Source: Actinopolymorpha singaporensis
GTDB lineage: Bacteria; Actinomycetota; Actinomycetes; Propionibacteriales; Actinopolymorphaceae
DNA: 64,000 bases
NCBI RefSeq assembly: GCF_900104745.1
Contig: NZ_LT629732.1
Span: forward strand, 3,769,981 to 3,833,980
Reading direction: 5' to 3'
In this document: positions 37,472 to 45,958 of the stretch, in pieces
Layout of the letters: each line of letters begins with the position of its first letter
Position numbering within the stretch: the first letter of the stretch is position 1
The notes under the pieces: model-generated
Databases searched by the model: none
The model's input: the letters and a program-made list of their open reading frames with translations, nothing else
Told to the model about the DNA's origin: nothing
Translations under genes and position numbers: made by a program

Positions 37472-37486
37472 GAAGGTTGAACCTTC
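37472..37486. promoter_or_regulatory. probable MarR operator 2
   Basis: GAAGGTTGAACCTTC: seven-base arms around one base, on the yceI side of the same intergenic region, sharing the GGTTGA half-site with operator 1. Confidence 0.55.
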
Positions 37487-37512
37487 AATATACTGTTGTG
37501 GAGGGCTATCCC

Positions 37513-38064
37513 ATGAGCACCCTGACGACCCCGCCCGAGCTGACCGCCGGCACCTGGACGATCGACCCGGTTCACTCCGAGGTCGGCTTCACGGTCCGTC
37601 ACCTCATGACGAAGGTGCGTGGCTCGTTCCGCGACTTCGAGGGGACCCTCGAGATCGCCGACGACGTGGCCGCGTCCAAGGTCAACGTGCAGGTCCAGCT
37701 GGCTTCGATCGACACCGGAAACCAGCAGCGCGACGACCACGTTCGCTCCGGCGACTTCTTCGACATCGAGAAGTTCCCGACGATGACATTCGTGTCCACC
37801 GGCGTACGTCCGCACAACGACGGGTTCGTCCTCGTCGGCGACCTCACCATCAAGGACGTCACCAAGCAGGTCGAGCTGGTCGGCGAGTACCTCGGTGTCG
37901 ACGACGACGCCTACGGCAACACCCGCGTGGGATTCGACGCCACCACGACCATCAACCGCAAGGACTTCGGCGTCGACGCCAACGTCCCGCTCGGCGGCGA
38001 GAAGTTCCTGATCGGCAACGAGATCGCCGTCCAGCTCTCGGTCCAGGCGATCCTGCAGAAGTAG
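37513..38064 (+). CDS. YceI family protein (polyisoprenoid-binding-like)
   Basis: Lipocalin-like barrel protein that in other bacteria binds isoprenoid lipids. Reads TWTIDPVHSEVGFTVRHLMT, KVRGSFRDFEGTLEIADD, DDHVRSGDFFDIEKFPTMTF and LTIKDVTKQVELVGEY, all standard for YceI. The 183-residue form starts at ATG after GGAGGGC. There is no signal peptide, so it is the cytoplasmic actinobacterial type. It is divergent from marR and probably controlled by it. Confidence 0.92.
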   Translation: MSTLTTPPELTAGTWTIDPVHSEVGFTVRHLMTKVRGSFRDFEGTLEIADDVAASKVNVQVQLASIDTGNQQRDDHVRSGDFFDIEKFPTMTFVSTGVRPHNDGFVLVGDLTIKDVTKQVELVGEYLGVDDDAYGNTRVGFDATTTINRKDFGVDANVPLGGEKFLIGNEIAVQLSVQAILQK

Positions 38065-38095
38065 ACACGGCCCCGCACGACCCACCGCAGCAGCG

Positions 38096-38124
38096 GGGTG
38101 GCTCGAGCAGTGCTCGAGCCACCC
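38096..38124. terminator. strong hairpin after yceI
   Basis: GGGTGGCTCGAGCA and TGCTCGAGCCACCC form a 14-base perfect stem around one base, about 30 bp past the yceI stop. Confidence 0.65.
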
Positions 38125-38300
38125 GTTGCGGGTCTTCGGCACCTGGCTCGTCGCGTCGGGCGCGTGCCACCGCCCGCGGGTCAGCCGACTGTGCTGTGCG
38201 CCAGGCGTGGCATGGAGGGTCAAGCCGAACGCGGCGTGGGCCAGGCCCCGAGGACGACCGGGCCGACCCGAGCCGTGGACGGCCTGAGAGGATCGCCACC

Positions 38301-38723
38301 GTGAGTCGCTTCGTCTTCCGCTGCCCGCTGCGCTGGTCCGACATGGACGCGTACGGGCATGTGAACAACGTGGTCTACCTCCGCTACCTCGAGGAGGCGC
38401 GGGTCGCGATGTTCTTCGAGGGCGCGCGGACCGCCGGCGTGAGCACGTTCGAGGGAGAGCTGGTCGTCGTCCGGCACGAGATCGACTACCGCAGGCCGTT
38501 GGTGTTCGGGCCAGAGCCGATCGTCGTGGAGACCTGGGTGACCGACATCCGCAACTCGTCCTGCTCGCTGCGCTACGAGGTCAGGAACGACGATCTGGTC
38601 TACGCCGAGGCGCGCAGTGTGCTCGCCGCCTACGACGCTAAGGCCGGCCACGCTCGCCGGCTGACCGACCCCGAGCGCGCCTGGCTGGAGAAGTTCCGCG
38701 ACGACGCCGCGCCGACGGGATGA
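38301..38723 (+). CDS. acyl-CoA thioesterase (4-hydroxybenzoyl-CoA thioesterase-type hotdog protein)
   Basis: Hotdog-fold thioesterase of the YbgC/FcbC type. The catalytic motif RWSDMDAYGHVNNVVYLRYL includes the Asp/Tyr-X-X-X-His-Val-Asn pattern, followed by VVVRHEIDYRRPLVFGPEP. 140 residues is normal for the family. GTG start with GAGAGGA before it. It hydrolyses acyl-CoA; chain preference is unknown. Its stop lies 16 bp from the converging DUF1707 gene. Confidence 0.9.
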   Translation: MSRFVFRCPLRWSDMDAYGHVNNVVYLRYLEEARVAMFFEGARTAGVSTFEGELVVVRHEIDYRRPLVFGPEPIVVETWVTDIRNSSCSLRYEVRNDDLVYAEARSVLAAYDAKAGHARRLTDPERAWLEKFRDDAAPTG

Positions 38724-38739
38724 CGCCGAACCGAGGCCA

Positions 38740-39399
38740 CTATGCCGGCTCGACCTCGGCGCGCTGAGAGCCACCGCCCTCGCGACGCTTCTGCTTCACG
38801 TCGATGCCGCCCCAGAAAGCGAACCCGGTGACGCGGATGATGGGCCTGCCATCCTGCGGATCGGCGTGCTGGGAGGTGCCGTCGAAGCCGCCCATGATCC
38901 CCACGCCGTCGATGATGACCGTGACGTCGTCGGGGACCACGATCTCGATGCCGCCCATCACCGCGAAGGCCCGGATCGTCGTCTCCTGCTGGGTGAACCG
39001 CGCCTCGCGCAGGTCGAGTTGGACACCGCCCATCATGGCGAACGCGGTGTAGGCGGGCGGCACCAGCCAGGCGCCGCGCCGGGTGGCACCCGACAGCACC
39101 GCGATCGAGAACGACTGGCCGGCGACCCCACCCGTGATCCGGGAGTCCGCTCCCGCGGGGGCGGCGGCCGACCGGGGCGGGTGCTCGACGGTCGAACCCA
39201 CGCCGGGCAGGTCGCTGGTGAAGCGTTCGAGCTCGGCATAGGTCTTGGCCGCGTAGACGCCCTCGAGTCGCTCGTCGAGTTCTTCCAGGGTGAGGCGGCC
39301 CTCCCCGGCGGCGTCGCGGAGGACCTCGGCGACACGCTGCCGGTCGGCGTCCGAGGCCCGCAGATGGCTCGGGCCGATGGGTTCGGGAAGCTGGCTCAC
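38740..39399 (-). CDS. DUF1707 and LiaF-like (cell-wall-active antibiotic response) domain protein
   Basis: The N-terminal DUF1707 domain is LRASDADRQRVAEVLRDAAG plus EGRLTLEELDERLEGVYAAK (a SHOCT-like helical unit). The C-terminal half is a beta-rich LiaF domain: AFAMMGGVQLDLREARF, AVMGGIEIVVPDDVTVIIDG and GFAFWGGIDVKQKRR. Most relatives have membrane helices between the domains; here the linker (RGAWLVPPAYTAF) is only weakly hydrophobic. Role unknown; envelope-stress sensing is the usual guess. Confidence 0.85.
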   Translation of the reverse strand: MSQLPEPIGPSHLRASDADRQRVAEVLRDAAGEGRLTLEELDERLEGVYAAKTYAELERFTSDLPGVGSTVEHPPRSAAAPAGADSRITGGVAGQSFSIAVLSGATRRGAWLVPPAYTAFAMMGGVQLDLREARFTQQETTIRAFAVMGGIEIVVPDDVTVIIDGVGIMGGFDGTSQHADPQDGRPIIRVTGFAFWGGIDVKQKRREGGGSQRAEVEPA

Positions 39400-39525
39400 G
39401 GCGCAAGTTTAGGGTCTGCTCTGCCGATCATGCGCGACAAGCGACCGGGCGGCAGAGTCCGGACTCCGTATGTCCGACGCCCGACCTCGCCTTGCCACCC
39501 GCCGCCGCCGTGGTCTACGTTCCGA

Positions 39526-39537
39526 GCAAGCGCTTAC
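39526..39537. promoter_or_regulatory. LacI-type operator candidate
   Basis: GCAAGCGCTTAC contains the perfect palindrome AAGCGCTT with the central CG typical of LacI/GalR sites. It lies about 145 bp upstream of the oxidoreductase start. Confidence 0.45.
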
Positions 39538-39679
39538 CCGTCTGCCCGAACGCTCCCGTCGCGAAGGCCGGTGCCCGGGCCGGCCGGGGGCGCCCGCCGT
39601 TCGGCTGGCGCGGATCGCCAGCAGTTCGCCCAGCAGTTCGCCCAGCAGGTGCAGCGCAGATCGCCGAGAGGGAGTCTCG

Positions 39680-41119
39680 ATGACCACGGAGCAGCCGTCC
39701 ACCCAGGAGAGTGCCGTCGACGCCGGAACCATCATCCCCGGGTCCGGCGTTGGGCGGACCAGATACGCGGTGGTCGGGCTGGGGTCGCGCTCGCGGATGT
39801 TCACCACCGCGCTGCTCACCGAGTTCCGGGGCCGGGGGGAACTTGTCGCCCTGTGCGACCCGAACGAGACGCGGATGAACTACCACAACAAGTCGTTCGC
39901 CGACGAGTACGGCACCGAGCCGATCCCGACGTACCGTCCCGAGGAGTTCGTCTCGATGCTCGCCGAGCAACGGGTGGACGTGGTGATCGTGACGTCGATG
40001 GATCGTACGCACGACCACTACATCGTCGCCGCCATGGAGAACGGCTGCGACGTCATCAGCGAGAAGCCGCTGACCACCGACGCCGACAAGTGCCAACGCA
40101 TCCTTGACACCCAGGCGCGCACCGGCCGCAAGCTGACCGTCTCGTTCAACTACCGCTACGCCCCGCGCAACTCCGCGGTCAAGGAACTCATCCAGTCGGG
40201 TGCCATCGGCGACGTCCTGTCCGTCCACTTCGAGTGGGTGCTGGACACAAAGCACGGGGCGGACTACTTCCGCCGCTGGCACCGCGACAAGCGCAACTCC
40301 GGCGGGCTGATGATCCACAAGGCCAGCCACCACTTCGATCTGGTCAACTGGTGGCTGGGGGAGACCCCGCGGACCGTCTTCGGCTTCGGCGACCTGAGGT
40401 TCTACGGCCGGGACAACGCCGAAAGCCGCGGTGAGGCGCCTCGGCCGTACCGCAGCCACGGCAGCCCCGACCTGGAATCCGACCCGTGGGCGATCGACCT
40501 CGCGGGCGAACCGACGCTGCGAGCCCTCTACCTGGACGCCGAGCACGAGGACGGCTACATCCGCGACCGCAGCGTCTTCACCGACGGCATCAGCATCGAG
40601 GACGACATGGCGGTGCTGGTGAAGTACCGCTCCGGCGCGACCCTCAGCTACCACCTCACGGCGTACTCGCCGTGGGAGGGCTACCGCGTCATGTTCAACG
40701 GCACCAAGGGCCGGCTCGAACTCGACGTGGAGGAACGCTCCTACGTCAGCGGTGCCGCGCAGGATCCGAACAAGCCCGGCGCCGGAAGCACCGACCCCAC
40801 CAACCCGGAGCAGAACGCGGACGAACCGCCGGCCACGCCGATCGACGCGGCGCGGCTCACGCTGCGTCCGCTGTGGGACATCCCCAGGCGGGTGGAGGTC
40901 GAGGAGGGCAGCGGCGGCCACGGCGGCGGCGACCGGCGGCTGCTGAACGACCTGCTCGGCGACGCCGAGGCCGACCCGCTGGGCCGCGCGGCCACGCACG
41001 TCGACGGAGCGTACGCGATGCTCGTCGGCGCGGCGGCCAACCGTTCGTTCGCGACCGGAGCGCCGGTCGAGATCGCCGACCTGGTGGCCTTCCCCGGCGG
41101 CGGAGGACAGCCGAGATAA
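39680..41119 (+). CDS. Gfo/Idh/MocA family oxidoreductase
   Basis: NAD(P)-dependent dehydrogenase of sugars or inositols. Rossmann start RYAVVGLGSRSRMFTTALL, the DNA/DPN strand ELVALCDPNETRMNYHN, the catalytic-Lys motif CDVISEKPLTTD, and the C-terminal sheet domain with GGLMIHKASHHFDLVNWWLG (His for substrate binding). 479 residues, longer than the usual 350-400, with insertions around residues 245-300 (RDNAESRGEAPRPYRSHG) and 360-400. ATG with GAGAGGGAG before it. It stands next to GH95 and GH13, so glycan catabolism is likely. Confidence 0.9.
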   Translation: MTTEQPSTQESAVDAGTIIPGSGVGRTRYAVVGLGSRSRMFTTALLTEFRGRGELVALCDPNETRMNYHNKSFADEYGTEPIPTYRPEEFVSMLAEQRVDVVIVTSMDRTHDHYIVAAMENGCDVISEKPLTTDADKCQRILDTQARTGRKLTVSFNYRYAPRNSAVKELIQSGAIGDVLSVHFEWVLDTKHGADYFRRWHRDKRNSGGLMIHKASHHFDLVNWWLGETPRTVFGFGDLRFYGRDNAESRGEAPRPYRSHGSPDLESDPWAIDLAGEPTLRALYLDAEHEDGYIRDRSVFTDGISIEDDMAVLVKYRSGATLSYHLTAYSPWEGYRVMFNGTKGRLELDVEERSYVSGAAQDPNKPGAGSTDPTNPEQNADEPPATPIDAARLTLRPLWDIPRRVEVEEGSGGHGGGDRRLLNDLLGDAEADPLGRAATHVDGAYAMLVGAAANRSFATGAPVEIADLVAFPGGGGQPR

Positions 41120-41149
41120 CGCGGCCGACGACGAGGCTGCGGGCCGGTC

Positions 41150-43519
41150 TCAGCCGGCCCGCAGCCGGTAACGGTGGCCGGCCTGTGCGGTGAAGCCGAT
41201 CACGTGGTCGGCGTCGTCGCGGGTGTGCGGCACCGGCTCGCCGGTGGTGCGGTCACACAGCGAGTACGACGAACTCACGAGGTTGGTGGACAGGCGCAGG
41301 TCGCGGGTCCGGCCGGGCAACAGGTCGATCCGCTCCGCCCGGCAGTCCACCCAGGTGGCGTCCACGGTGAGGTCTCCGCGGGCCCGTAACCCGCACACCC
41401 GCCCCCGGGACCACACCGCGGGCAGCGCCGGAAGCACGTGCACGAACGCCGTCCGGCCCTCCAGCCTGCTCTGCAGCAGCATCTCGGCCACGCCGGCCGT
41501 GGCGCCGAGGTTTCCGTCGATCTGGAACGGCGGATGGGTGTCCCACAGGTTGGGCAAGGTGGAGTTGCGCAGGAGTTCGCCCAGCATCAGGTGGGCGTGG
41601 TCGCCGTCGAGCAGCCGCGCCCAGAAGTTGACCTTCCACGCCTTGCTCCAGCCGGTGCCGCCGTCTCCACGGGCACGCAGGGACACCTGTGCCGCCTTGG
41701 CGAGATCCGGCGTGGTCAGCGGCGAGACCTGACTGCCCGGGTGCAGCGCGTAGAGGTGGGAGACGTGCCGGTGGTCGTCGGTCGCGACGTCGAGGTCGCC
41801 CTTCCACTCCTGCAGCTGTCCCCAGGAGCCGACCCGCAGACCGGGATCGAGACGAGCCAGAGTGTCAACCAGGCGTTGACGGAACTCGTCGTCGGCGTCC
41901 AGCACCTGCGCGGCGGCAAGAGTGTTGGTCAGCAGGTCCCACACGATCTGCTGTGACATCGACGCGCCGGCGGTGACCGGGCCGTGCTCGGGGGAGTAGC
42001 TCGGGGACACGACCAGCGTCCCGTCGGCGTCCTCGACCAGGAACCCGAGCCAGAACCGCGCCGCCTCGGCCATCACCGGATAGGCGTGTTCGCGCAGGAA
42101 GTCGACGTCGCCGCCGAACTCGTAGTGCTCCCACAGATGGCGGCACAGCCACGCGGCGGCTTCGGGAAACCAGAACGCCGTCGGCCAGTCGTGCACCCCG
42201 GTAAATCCCCAGACGTTGGTCTGGTTCTGGACCACCCAGCCCCCGACGCCACAGATCCGGCGAGCGGCCTCCCGGCCAGGCGGCCGCAGGCCGTCGATGT
42301 AGTCGATCAGGGGCCCGACGGTCTCGGCGAGGTTGGTGACGTGGGCCGGCCAGTAGTTCATCTGCAGGTTGATGTTGACGTGGTAGTCGCAGTTCCACGG
42401 CGGTGCTGTGGAGGTGTTCCAGCCGCCCTGCAGGTTGGCCGGTAGTGAGCCGGGACGGGACGAGGCGATCAGCAGATATCTGCCGTACTGGAAGAACAAC
42501 GTCTCCAGCTCGCGGGCGTCCGGACCGGTGCCGTCGTAACGGGCGAGGAGTTCGTCGGTGGGCATCGGTGAGCGCGCGGGCTGGCCGAGGTCGAGGTGCA
42601 CGCGGCCGAAGAGGTTCGCGTGGTCGGCGACGTGCGCGGCCCGCAGACTCGCGTACGGCTGCGCGGCGGCAGCGTTGACCCTGCGGGTGAGGCGGCGATG
42701 CGGGTCGCGGCCGCGATAGTCGGGAAACGTGGGGGCGTACGAAGTGCCCGCGCCGAGGATGACGGTGACCGCGTGCGCCTCCCGGACCAGGACGGAATCC
42801 TCGCAGTCGAAGAGCATTCCGTCCTCGGCGATGACGAGCACCTGTGACTCGTAGACGAGTTGGTTGTCGGGAAGCGAACCGCGGACGGTGATCCGTCCGT
42901 TGTGCACCCGCACATGTGCGCCGGCATGCGGCGTCTCGAGGCACACTGTCAACGACAGGTTGCGCGGCTCGCTCGCGCGCAGTCTGGTGACCAGCACGTC
43001 GGCGGGATAGCTGGCGAAGTGCTCGCGGGTGAAGCGTACTCCGTCCAGGTGGTAGTCGACCCAGGCGACTCCTTCGGACAGGCTGAGACCTCGTCGGTAG
43101 TCGAGGGGATCCACATCCGGATCGTGCAGGTCGAGGACGAGGGTTCCGAACGGCTGGAACGCGCCGAACGCCGTGGCCTGCTGGCCGAGTCTGGCTGCGA
43201 ACCGGGCGGGCTCGACCGCGCCGGTGGCGGCGATCTCGCGGCGTACCTCCTCCAGCGCGCCGGGACGGGGTTGTGCCCACAGGCCGTGGCGGTAGGACCG
43301 GCCGTTCTCGACCGCGCCCGGTCCGCCGGTCCACAGCGACTTCTCGTTCAGGGTAAGGCGTTCGGTGGCGACCCCGCCGAACACCGACGCGGCAAGGCCG
43401 CCGTTGCCGATCGGCAGCGACTCGCGCTCCCAGTCGTGGGCCGGCGCTTCGTACCACAACGTCGACGCGTCAACGGCATCGGGAATCGACGGATCGGCTG
43501 TCGATCGTGAGGACGTAAT
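41150..43519 (-). CDS. glycoside hydrolase family 95 (alpha-L-fucosidase/galactosidase type)
   Basis: Inverting glycosidase removing terminal 1,2-alpha-L-fucose or L-galactose. N-terminal beta domain: ESLPIGNGGLAASVFGGVA and LTLNEKSLWTGGPG. Catalytic residues of the family can be placed: the two Asn in YHVNINLQMNYWP, the acid Glu in SPSYSPEHG and the Asp in FQIDGNLGATAGVAEM. About 789 residues, no signal peptide. The start is unclear: TTG at 43459 has no ribosome site, whereas AGGAGG (43526-43531) sits six bases before an in-frame ATT (43517-43519), and the extra 20 codons are open. I give the longer frame. Confidence 0.85.
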   Translation of the reverse strand: MTSSRSTADPSIPDAVDASTLWYEAPAHDWERESLPIGNGGLAASVFGGVATERLTLNEKSLWTGGPGAVENGRSYRHGLWAQPRPGALEEVRREIAATGAVEPARFAARLGQQATAFGAFQPFGTLVLDLHDPDVDPLDYRRGLSLSEGVAWVDYHLDGVRFTREHFASYPADVLVTRLRASEPRNLSLTVCLETPHAGAHVRVHNGRITVRGSLPDNQLVYESQVLVIAEDGMLFDCEDSVLVREAHAVTVILGAGTSYAPTFPDYRGRDPHRRLTRRVNAAAAQPYASLRAAHVADHANLFGRVHLDLGQPARSPMPTDELLARYDGTGPDARELETLFFQYGRYLLIASSRPGSLPANLQGGWNTSTAPPWNCDYHVNINLQMNYWPAHVTNLAETVGPLIDYIDGLRPPGREAARRICGVGGWVVQNQTNVWGFTGVHDWPTAFWFPEAAAWLCRHLWEHYEFGGDVDFLREHAYPVMAEAARFWLGFLVEDADGTLVVSPSYSPEHGPVTAGASMSQQIVWDLLTNTLAAAQVLDADDEFRQRLVDTLARLDPGLRVGSWGQLQEWKGDLDVATDDHRHVSHLYALHPGSQVSPLTTPDLAKAAQVSLRARGDGGTGWSKAWKVNFWARLLDGDHAHLMLGELLRNSTLPNLWDTHPPFQIDGNLGATAGVAEMLLQSRLEGRTAFVHVLPALPAVWSRGRVCGLRARGDLTVDATWVDCRAERIDLLPGRTRDLRLSTNLVSSSYSLCDRTTGEPVPHTRDDADHVIGFTAQAGHRYRLRAG

Positions 43520-43706
43520 GGCGAGCCTCCTGACGGTTGAGGTCGGGAACGGGCTCGAGCTAGTCCTTGATCGTACCTCCGCGATTTCGGTCGTGTCAGG
43601 AAGAGAGCATCATCGTGATGAGCGATGTAGGACAGGCGAAAACGCAGCCGTCGGACGAGGACGGAACCCCCGGGTGGGAACGCGAGGACGGGCTGAACAA
43701 GCAGAA
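43520..43706. other. GH95 promoter region
   Basis: Carries the AGGAGG ribosome site at 43526-43531. No gene is visible. Confidence 0.5.
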
Positions 43707-43747
43707 CTGCCGGGTGGTGAGTCCTGTGGAGACCCACCACCCGGCAG
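43707..43747. terminator. strong hairpin after the GH13 gene
   Basis: CTGCCGGGTGGT and ACCACCCGGCAG form a 12-base perfect stem, 63 bp past the GH13 stop and before the GH95 promoter region. Confidence 0.7.
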
Positions 43748-43809
43748 TTGTCACGTCGCTGTCACCTCACCCGAGCCGGATGGCTACACGCCCGGGATCT
43801 GCGGGACGC

Positions 43810-45483
43810 TCAGGAGGAGATGCGCAACCACACCGAGGTGTCGGTGGGCAGCTTGCCGTCCGGCAGCGGAGCGCTGGCGAGCAGCACCTCCGCGTCCGCG
43901 GGCAGCTCCACCGGCTCCGAACCGAGGTTGACCACGCACCGGAACGAGGAGCCGCGGTCGAACGCCAGCACGTCGGCGTCGCTGTCGCGCCACACCAGCT
44001 CGGCCTCGATCCCGGCCTCGCCCGCCCCGGACAGCTCGGCGAGCGAACGCCGCACCGACAGCGCCTGGCGGTAGAGCGAGAGTACGGAGTTCGGGTCGCC
44101 GGTCTGCGCCTGGACGGTGAGTTCCTTCCACTCGGCCGGCTGCGGCAGCCACGGCTGTGCGTCGCCGAAACCGAGCGCGGGTTCCTCACCGCTCCAGGGG
44201 AGCGGCACGCGGCAGCCGTCCCGGCCGCGGTGCTTGTGCCCGGACCGCTCCCAGATCGGGTCCTGCAGCGCCTCGACCGGGAGGTCCTCCACCTCGGCCA
44301 GGCCGAGTTCTTCACCCTGGTAGACGTACGCCCCGCCGGGCAGGCTCAGCATCAGCAGCGTGGCGGCCCGGGCCCGCGCGCACCCCAGCTCGACGTCGAC
44401 CGGGACGGTGCCGGCCGGCTTGGCGATGTCCTCGGCCGCCCGGCCGTAACGGGTGACGTGGCGGATGACGTCGTGGTTGGACAGCACCCAGGTTGGCGGC
44501 GCGCCGACCTCGTTGAGCGAACTCAGCGTGTGGTCGACGGAGGCGCGCATCTGGGCGGCGTCCCAGCCGCGCTTGAGGAAGTCGAAGTTGAACGCGGTGT
44601 GCAGCTCGTCCGGGCGCAGGTAGCGCGCCAGCCGGTTGGCCTCCGTACGCACCCACGCCTCGGCGACGAACACCCGGGCACCCTCGGGGGTGCCGGCGTA
44701 GGACTCGGCCACGGCCCGCCAGGAGCGGTAGATGTCGTGCACGCCGTCGCGGTCCCAGTGCGGGTGGTCGGCGATCTCGGGCTCGGCGAGGAGCTCCTCG
44801 TCGTCCCAGCCGATGTCGGGCAGCGCCGGGTGCTTGTCCATTCCGTGCGCGACGTCGATCCGGAAGCCGTCCACGCCCCGGTCGAACCAGAACCGCAGGA
44901 TGTCCTCGAACTCCCGGCGGACCTCAGGATTGGACCAGTTCAGGTCGGGCTGCTCGGGCGCGAACAGGTGGAGATACCACTCCTCGGGCACGCCCTCCTC
45001 GTCCAGGAGGCGGGTCCACGCCGGTCCGCCGAAGACCGAACGCCAGTCGTTGGGCGGGAACGCGCCGTCGGGCCCGTGACCGGGCCGGAACCAGTACCGC
45101 GCCCGCTCGGGCGAACCCGGGTCGGCGGCCAGCGCCTCCTTGAACCACGCGTGCTGGTCGGAGGTGTGGTTGGGAACGATGTCCAGGATCACCCGCAGAC
45201 CGAGCTGGTGAGCCTCGGCGATCATCTCCTCGGCCTCTGCGAGGGTCCCGAACTCCGGCGCGATCGCCCGGAAGTCGGCCACGTCGTACCCGCCGTCGGC
45301 CATCGGCGAGACGTACCACGGGGTGATCCAGATCGCGTCCACCCCCAGCTCGGCGAGGTAGGGCAGCCGGGAACGGATACCGGCGATGTCGCCGATGCCG
45401 TCGCCGTTACCGTCGGCGAAGCTGCGGATGTAGATCTGGTAGATGACGGCGGTACGCCACCAGTTGGGCGAGGAGTTGCTCAT
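43810..45483 (-). CDS. GH13 alpha-glucosidase
   Basis: Retaining alpha-glucosidase acting on short alpha-1,4 or 1,6 glucosides. The conserved regions are all present: DIVPNHTS (residues 101-108), GFRIDVAHG with nucleophile Asp210, FVAEAWV with acid/base Glu275, and LSNHDV with Asp338. 557 residues, no signal peptide, so it cleaves imported oligosaccharides in the cytosol. Divided from GH95 by a strong terminator; the globin gene upstream ends 76 bp away. Exact linkage preference cannot be read with confidence. Confidence 0.93.
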   Translation of the reverse strand: MSNSSPNWWRTAVIYQIYIRSFADGNGDGIGDIAGIRSRLPYLAELGVDAIWITPWYVSPMADGGYDVADFRAIAPEFGTLAEAEEMIAEAHQLGLRVILDIVPNHTSDQHAWFKEALAADPGSPERARYWFRPGHGPDGAFPPNDWRSVFGGPAWTRLLDEEGVPEEWYLHLFAPEQPDLNWSNPEVRREFEDILRFWFDRGVDGFRIDVAHGMDKHPALPDIGWDDEELLAEPEIADHPHWDRDGVHDIYRSWRAVAESYAGTPEGARVFVAEAWVRTEANRLARYLRPDELHTAFNFDFLKRGWDAAQMRASVDHTLSSLNEVGAPPTWVLSNHDVIRHVTRYGRAAEDIAKPAGTVPVDVELGCARARAATLLMLSLPGGAYVYQGEELGLAEVEDLPVEALQDPIWERSGHKHRGRDGCRVPLPWSGEEPALGFGDAQPWLPQPAEWKELTVQAQTGDPNSVLSLYRQALSVRRSLAELSGAGEAGIEAELVWRDSDADVLAFDRGSSFRCVVNLGSEPVELPADAEVLLASAPLPDGKLPTDTSVWLRISS

Positions 45484-45559
45484 GGAGGGGTAGCTTCCCG
45501 GTCGAGGGGATTTTCGGCAAGTCCCGAGCGGGACGGCTCCAGGGGTCCGCGGACAGACC

Positions 45560-45958
45560 CTAGAGCAGGTTGGGCCGCTGCCCCTCGACGGTGTTGACCA
45601 GTGAGTTGGCGGCCATCACGAAGTACGTCCACAGCTGGTGCTCGTGCTCGGGGTCCAGGCCGAGCTCGTCCACGGCCGTGCGCATGTGCCGCAGCCAGCG
45701 GTCGCGGGCGTCCTCGGTCACCGCGAACGGTACGTGCCGCATCCGCAGCCGCGGGTGACCGCGCTGCTCGGAGTAGGTGCGAGGCCCGCCCCAGTACTGC
45801 TCGAGGAACATCCGCAGCCGCACCTCGGCGGCGGCGAGATCCTCCTCGGGATAGAGCGCCCGCAGCTCGGGGTCGCTCGCCACCCCGGCGTAGAACCGGG
45901 CCACCAGTCGCTCGAAAGTGGCGTGGCCGCCGACCGCTTCGTAGAACGTCTCACTCAT
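45560..45958 (-). CDS. glbO: group 2 truncated haemoglobin
   Basis: Small haem protein handling oxygen or nitric oxide. [20 protein letters not shown] has the B10 Tyr and helix B/C, and [20 protein letters not shown] the F8 proximal His. [15 protein letters not shown] carries the G8 Trp that marks group 2. 132 residues. Its ATG overlaps the end of the ABC ATPase gene by eight bases (the ATPase stop TGA lies inside ATGAGTGA), so translation is coupled and the globin is the last cistron of the importer operon. A longer in-frame start upstream lies in the ATPase gene and is rejected. Confidence 0.92.
   Translation of the reverse strand: MSETFYEAVGGHATFERLVARFYAGVASDPELRALYPEEDLAAAEVRLRMFLEQYWGGPRTYSEQRGHPRLRMRHVPFAVTEDARDRWLRHMRTAVDELGLDPEHEHQLWTYFVMAANSLVNTVEGQRPNLL

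Noticed and set aside
36835-38223. A 462-codon minus-strand frame covering marR and yceI
   Set aside because: Only the last 191 codons are MarR; the rest is antisense to the clear YceI gene and contains no motif.
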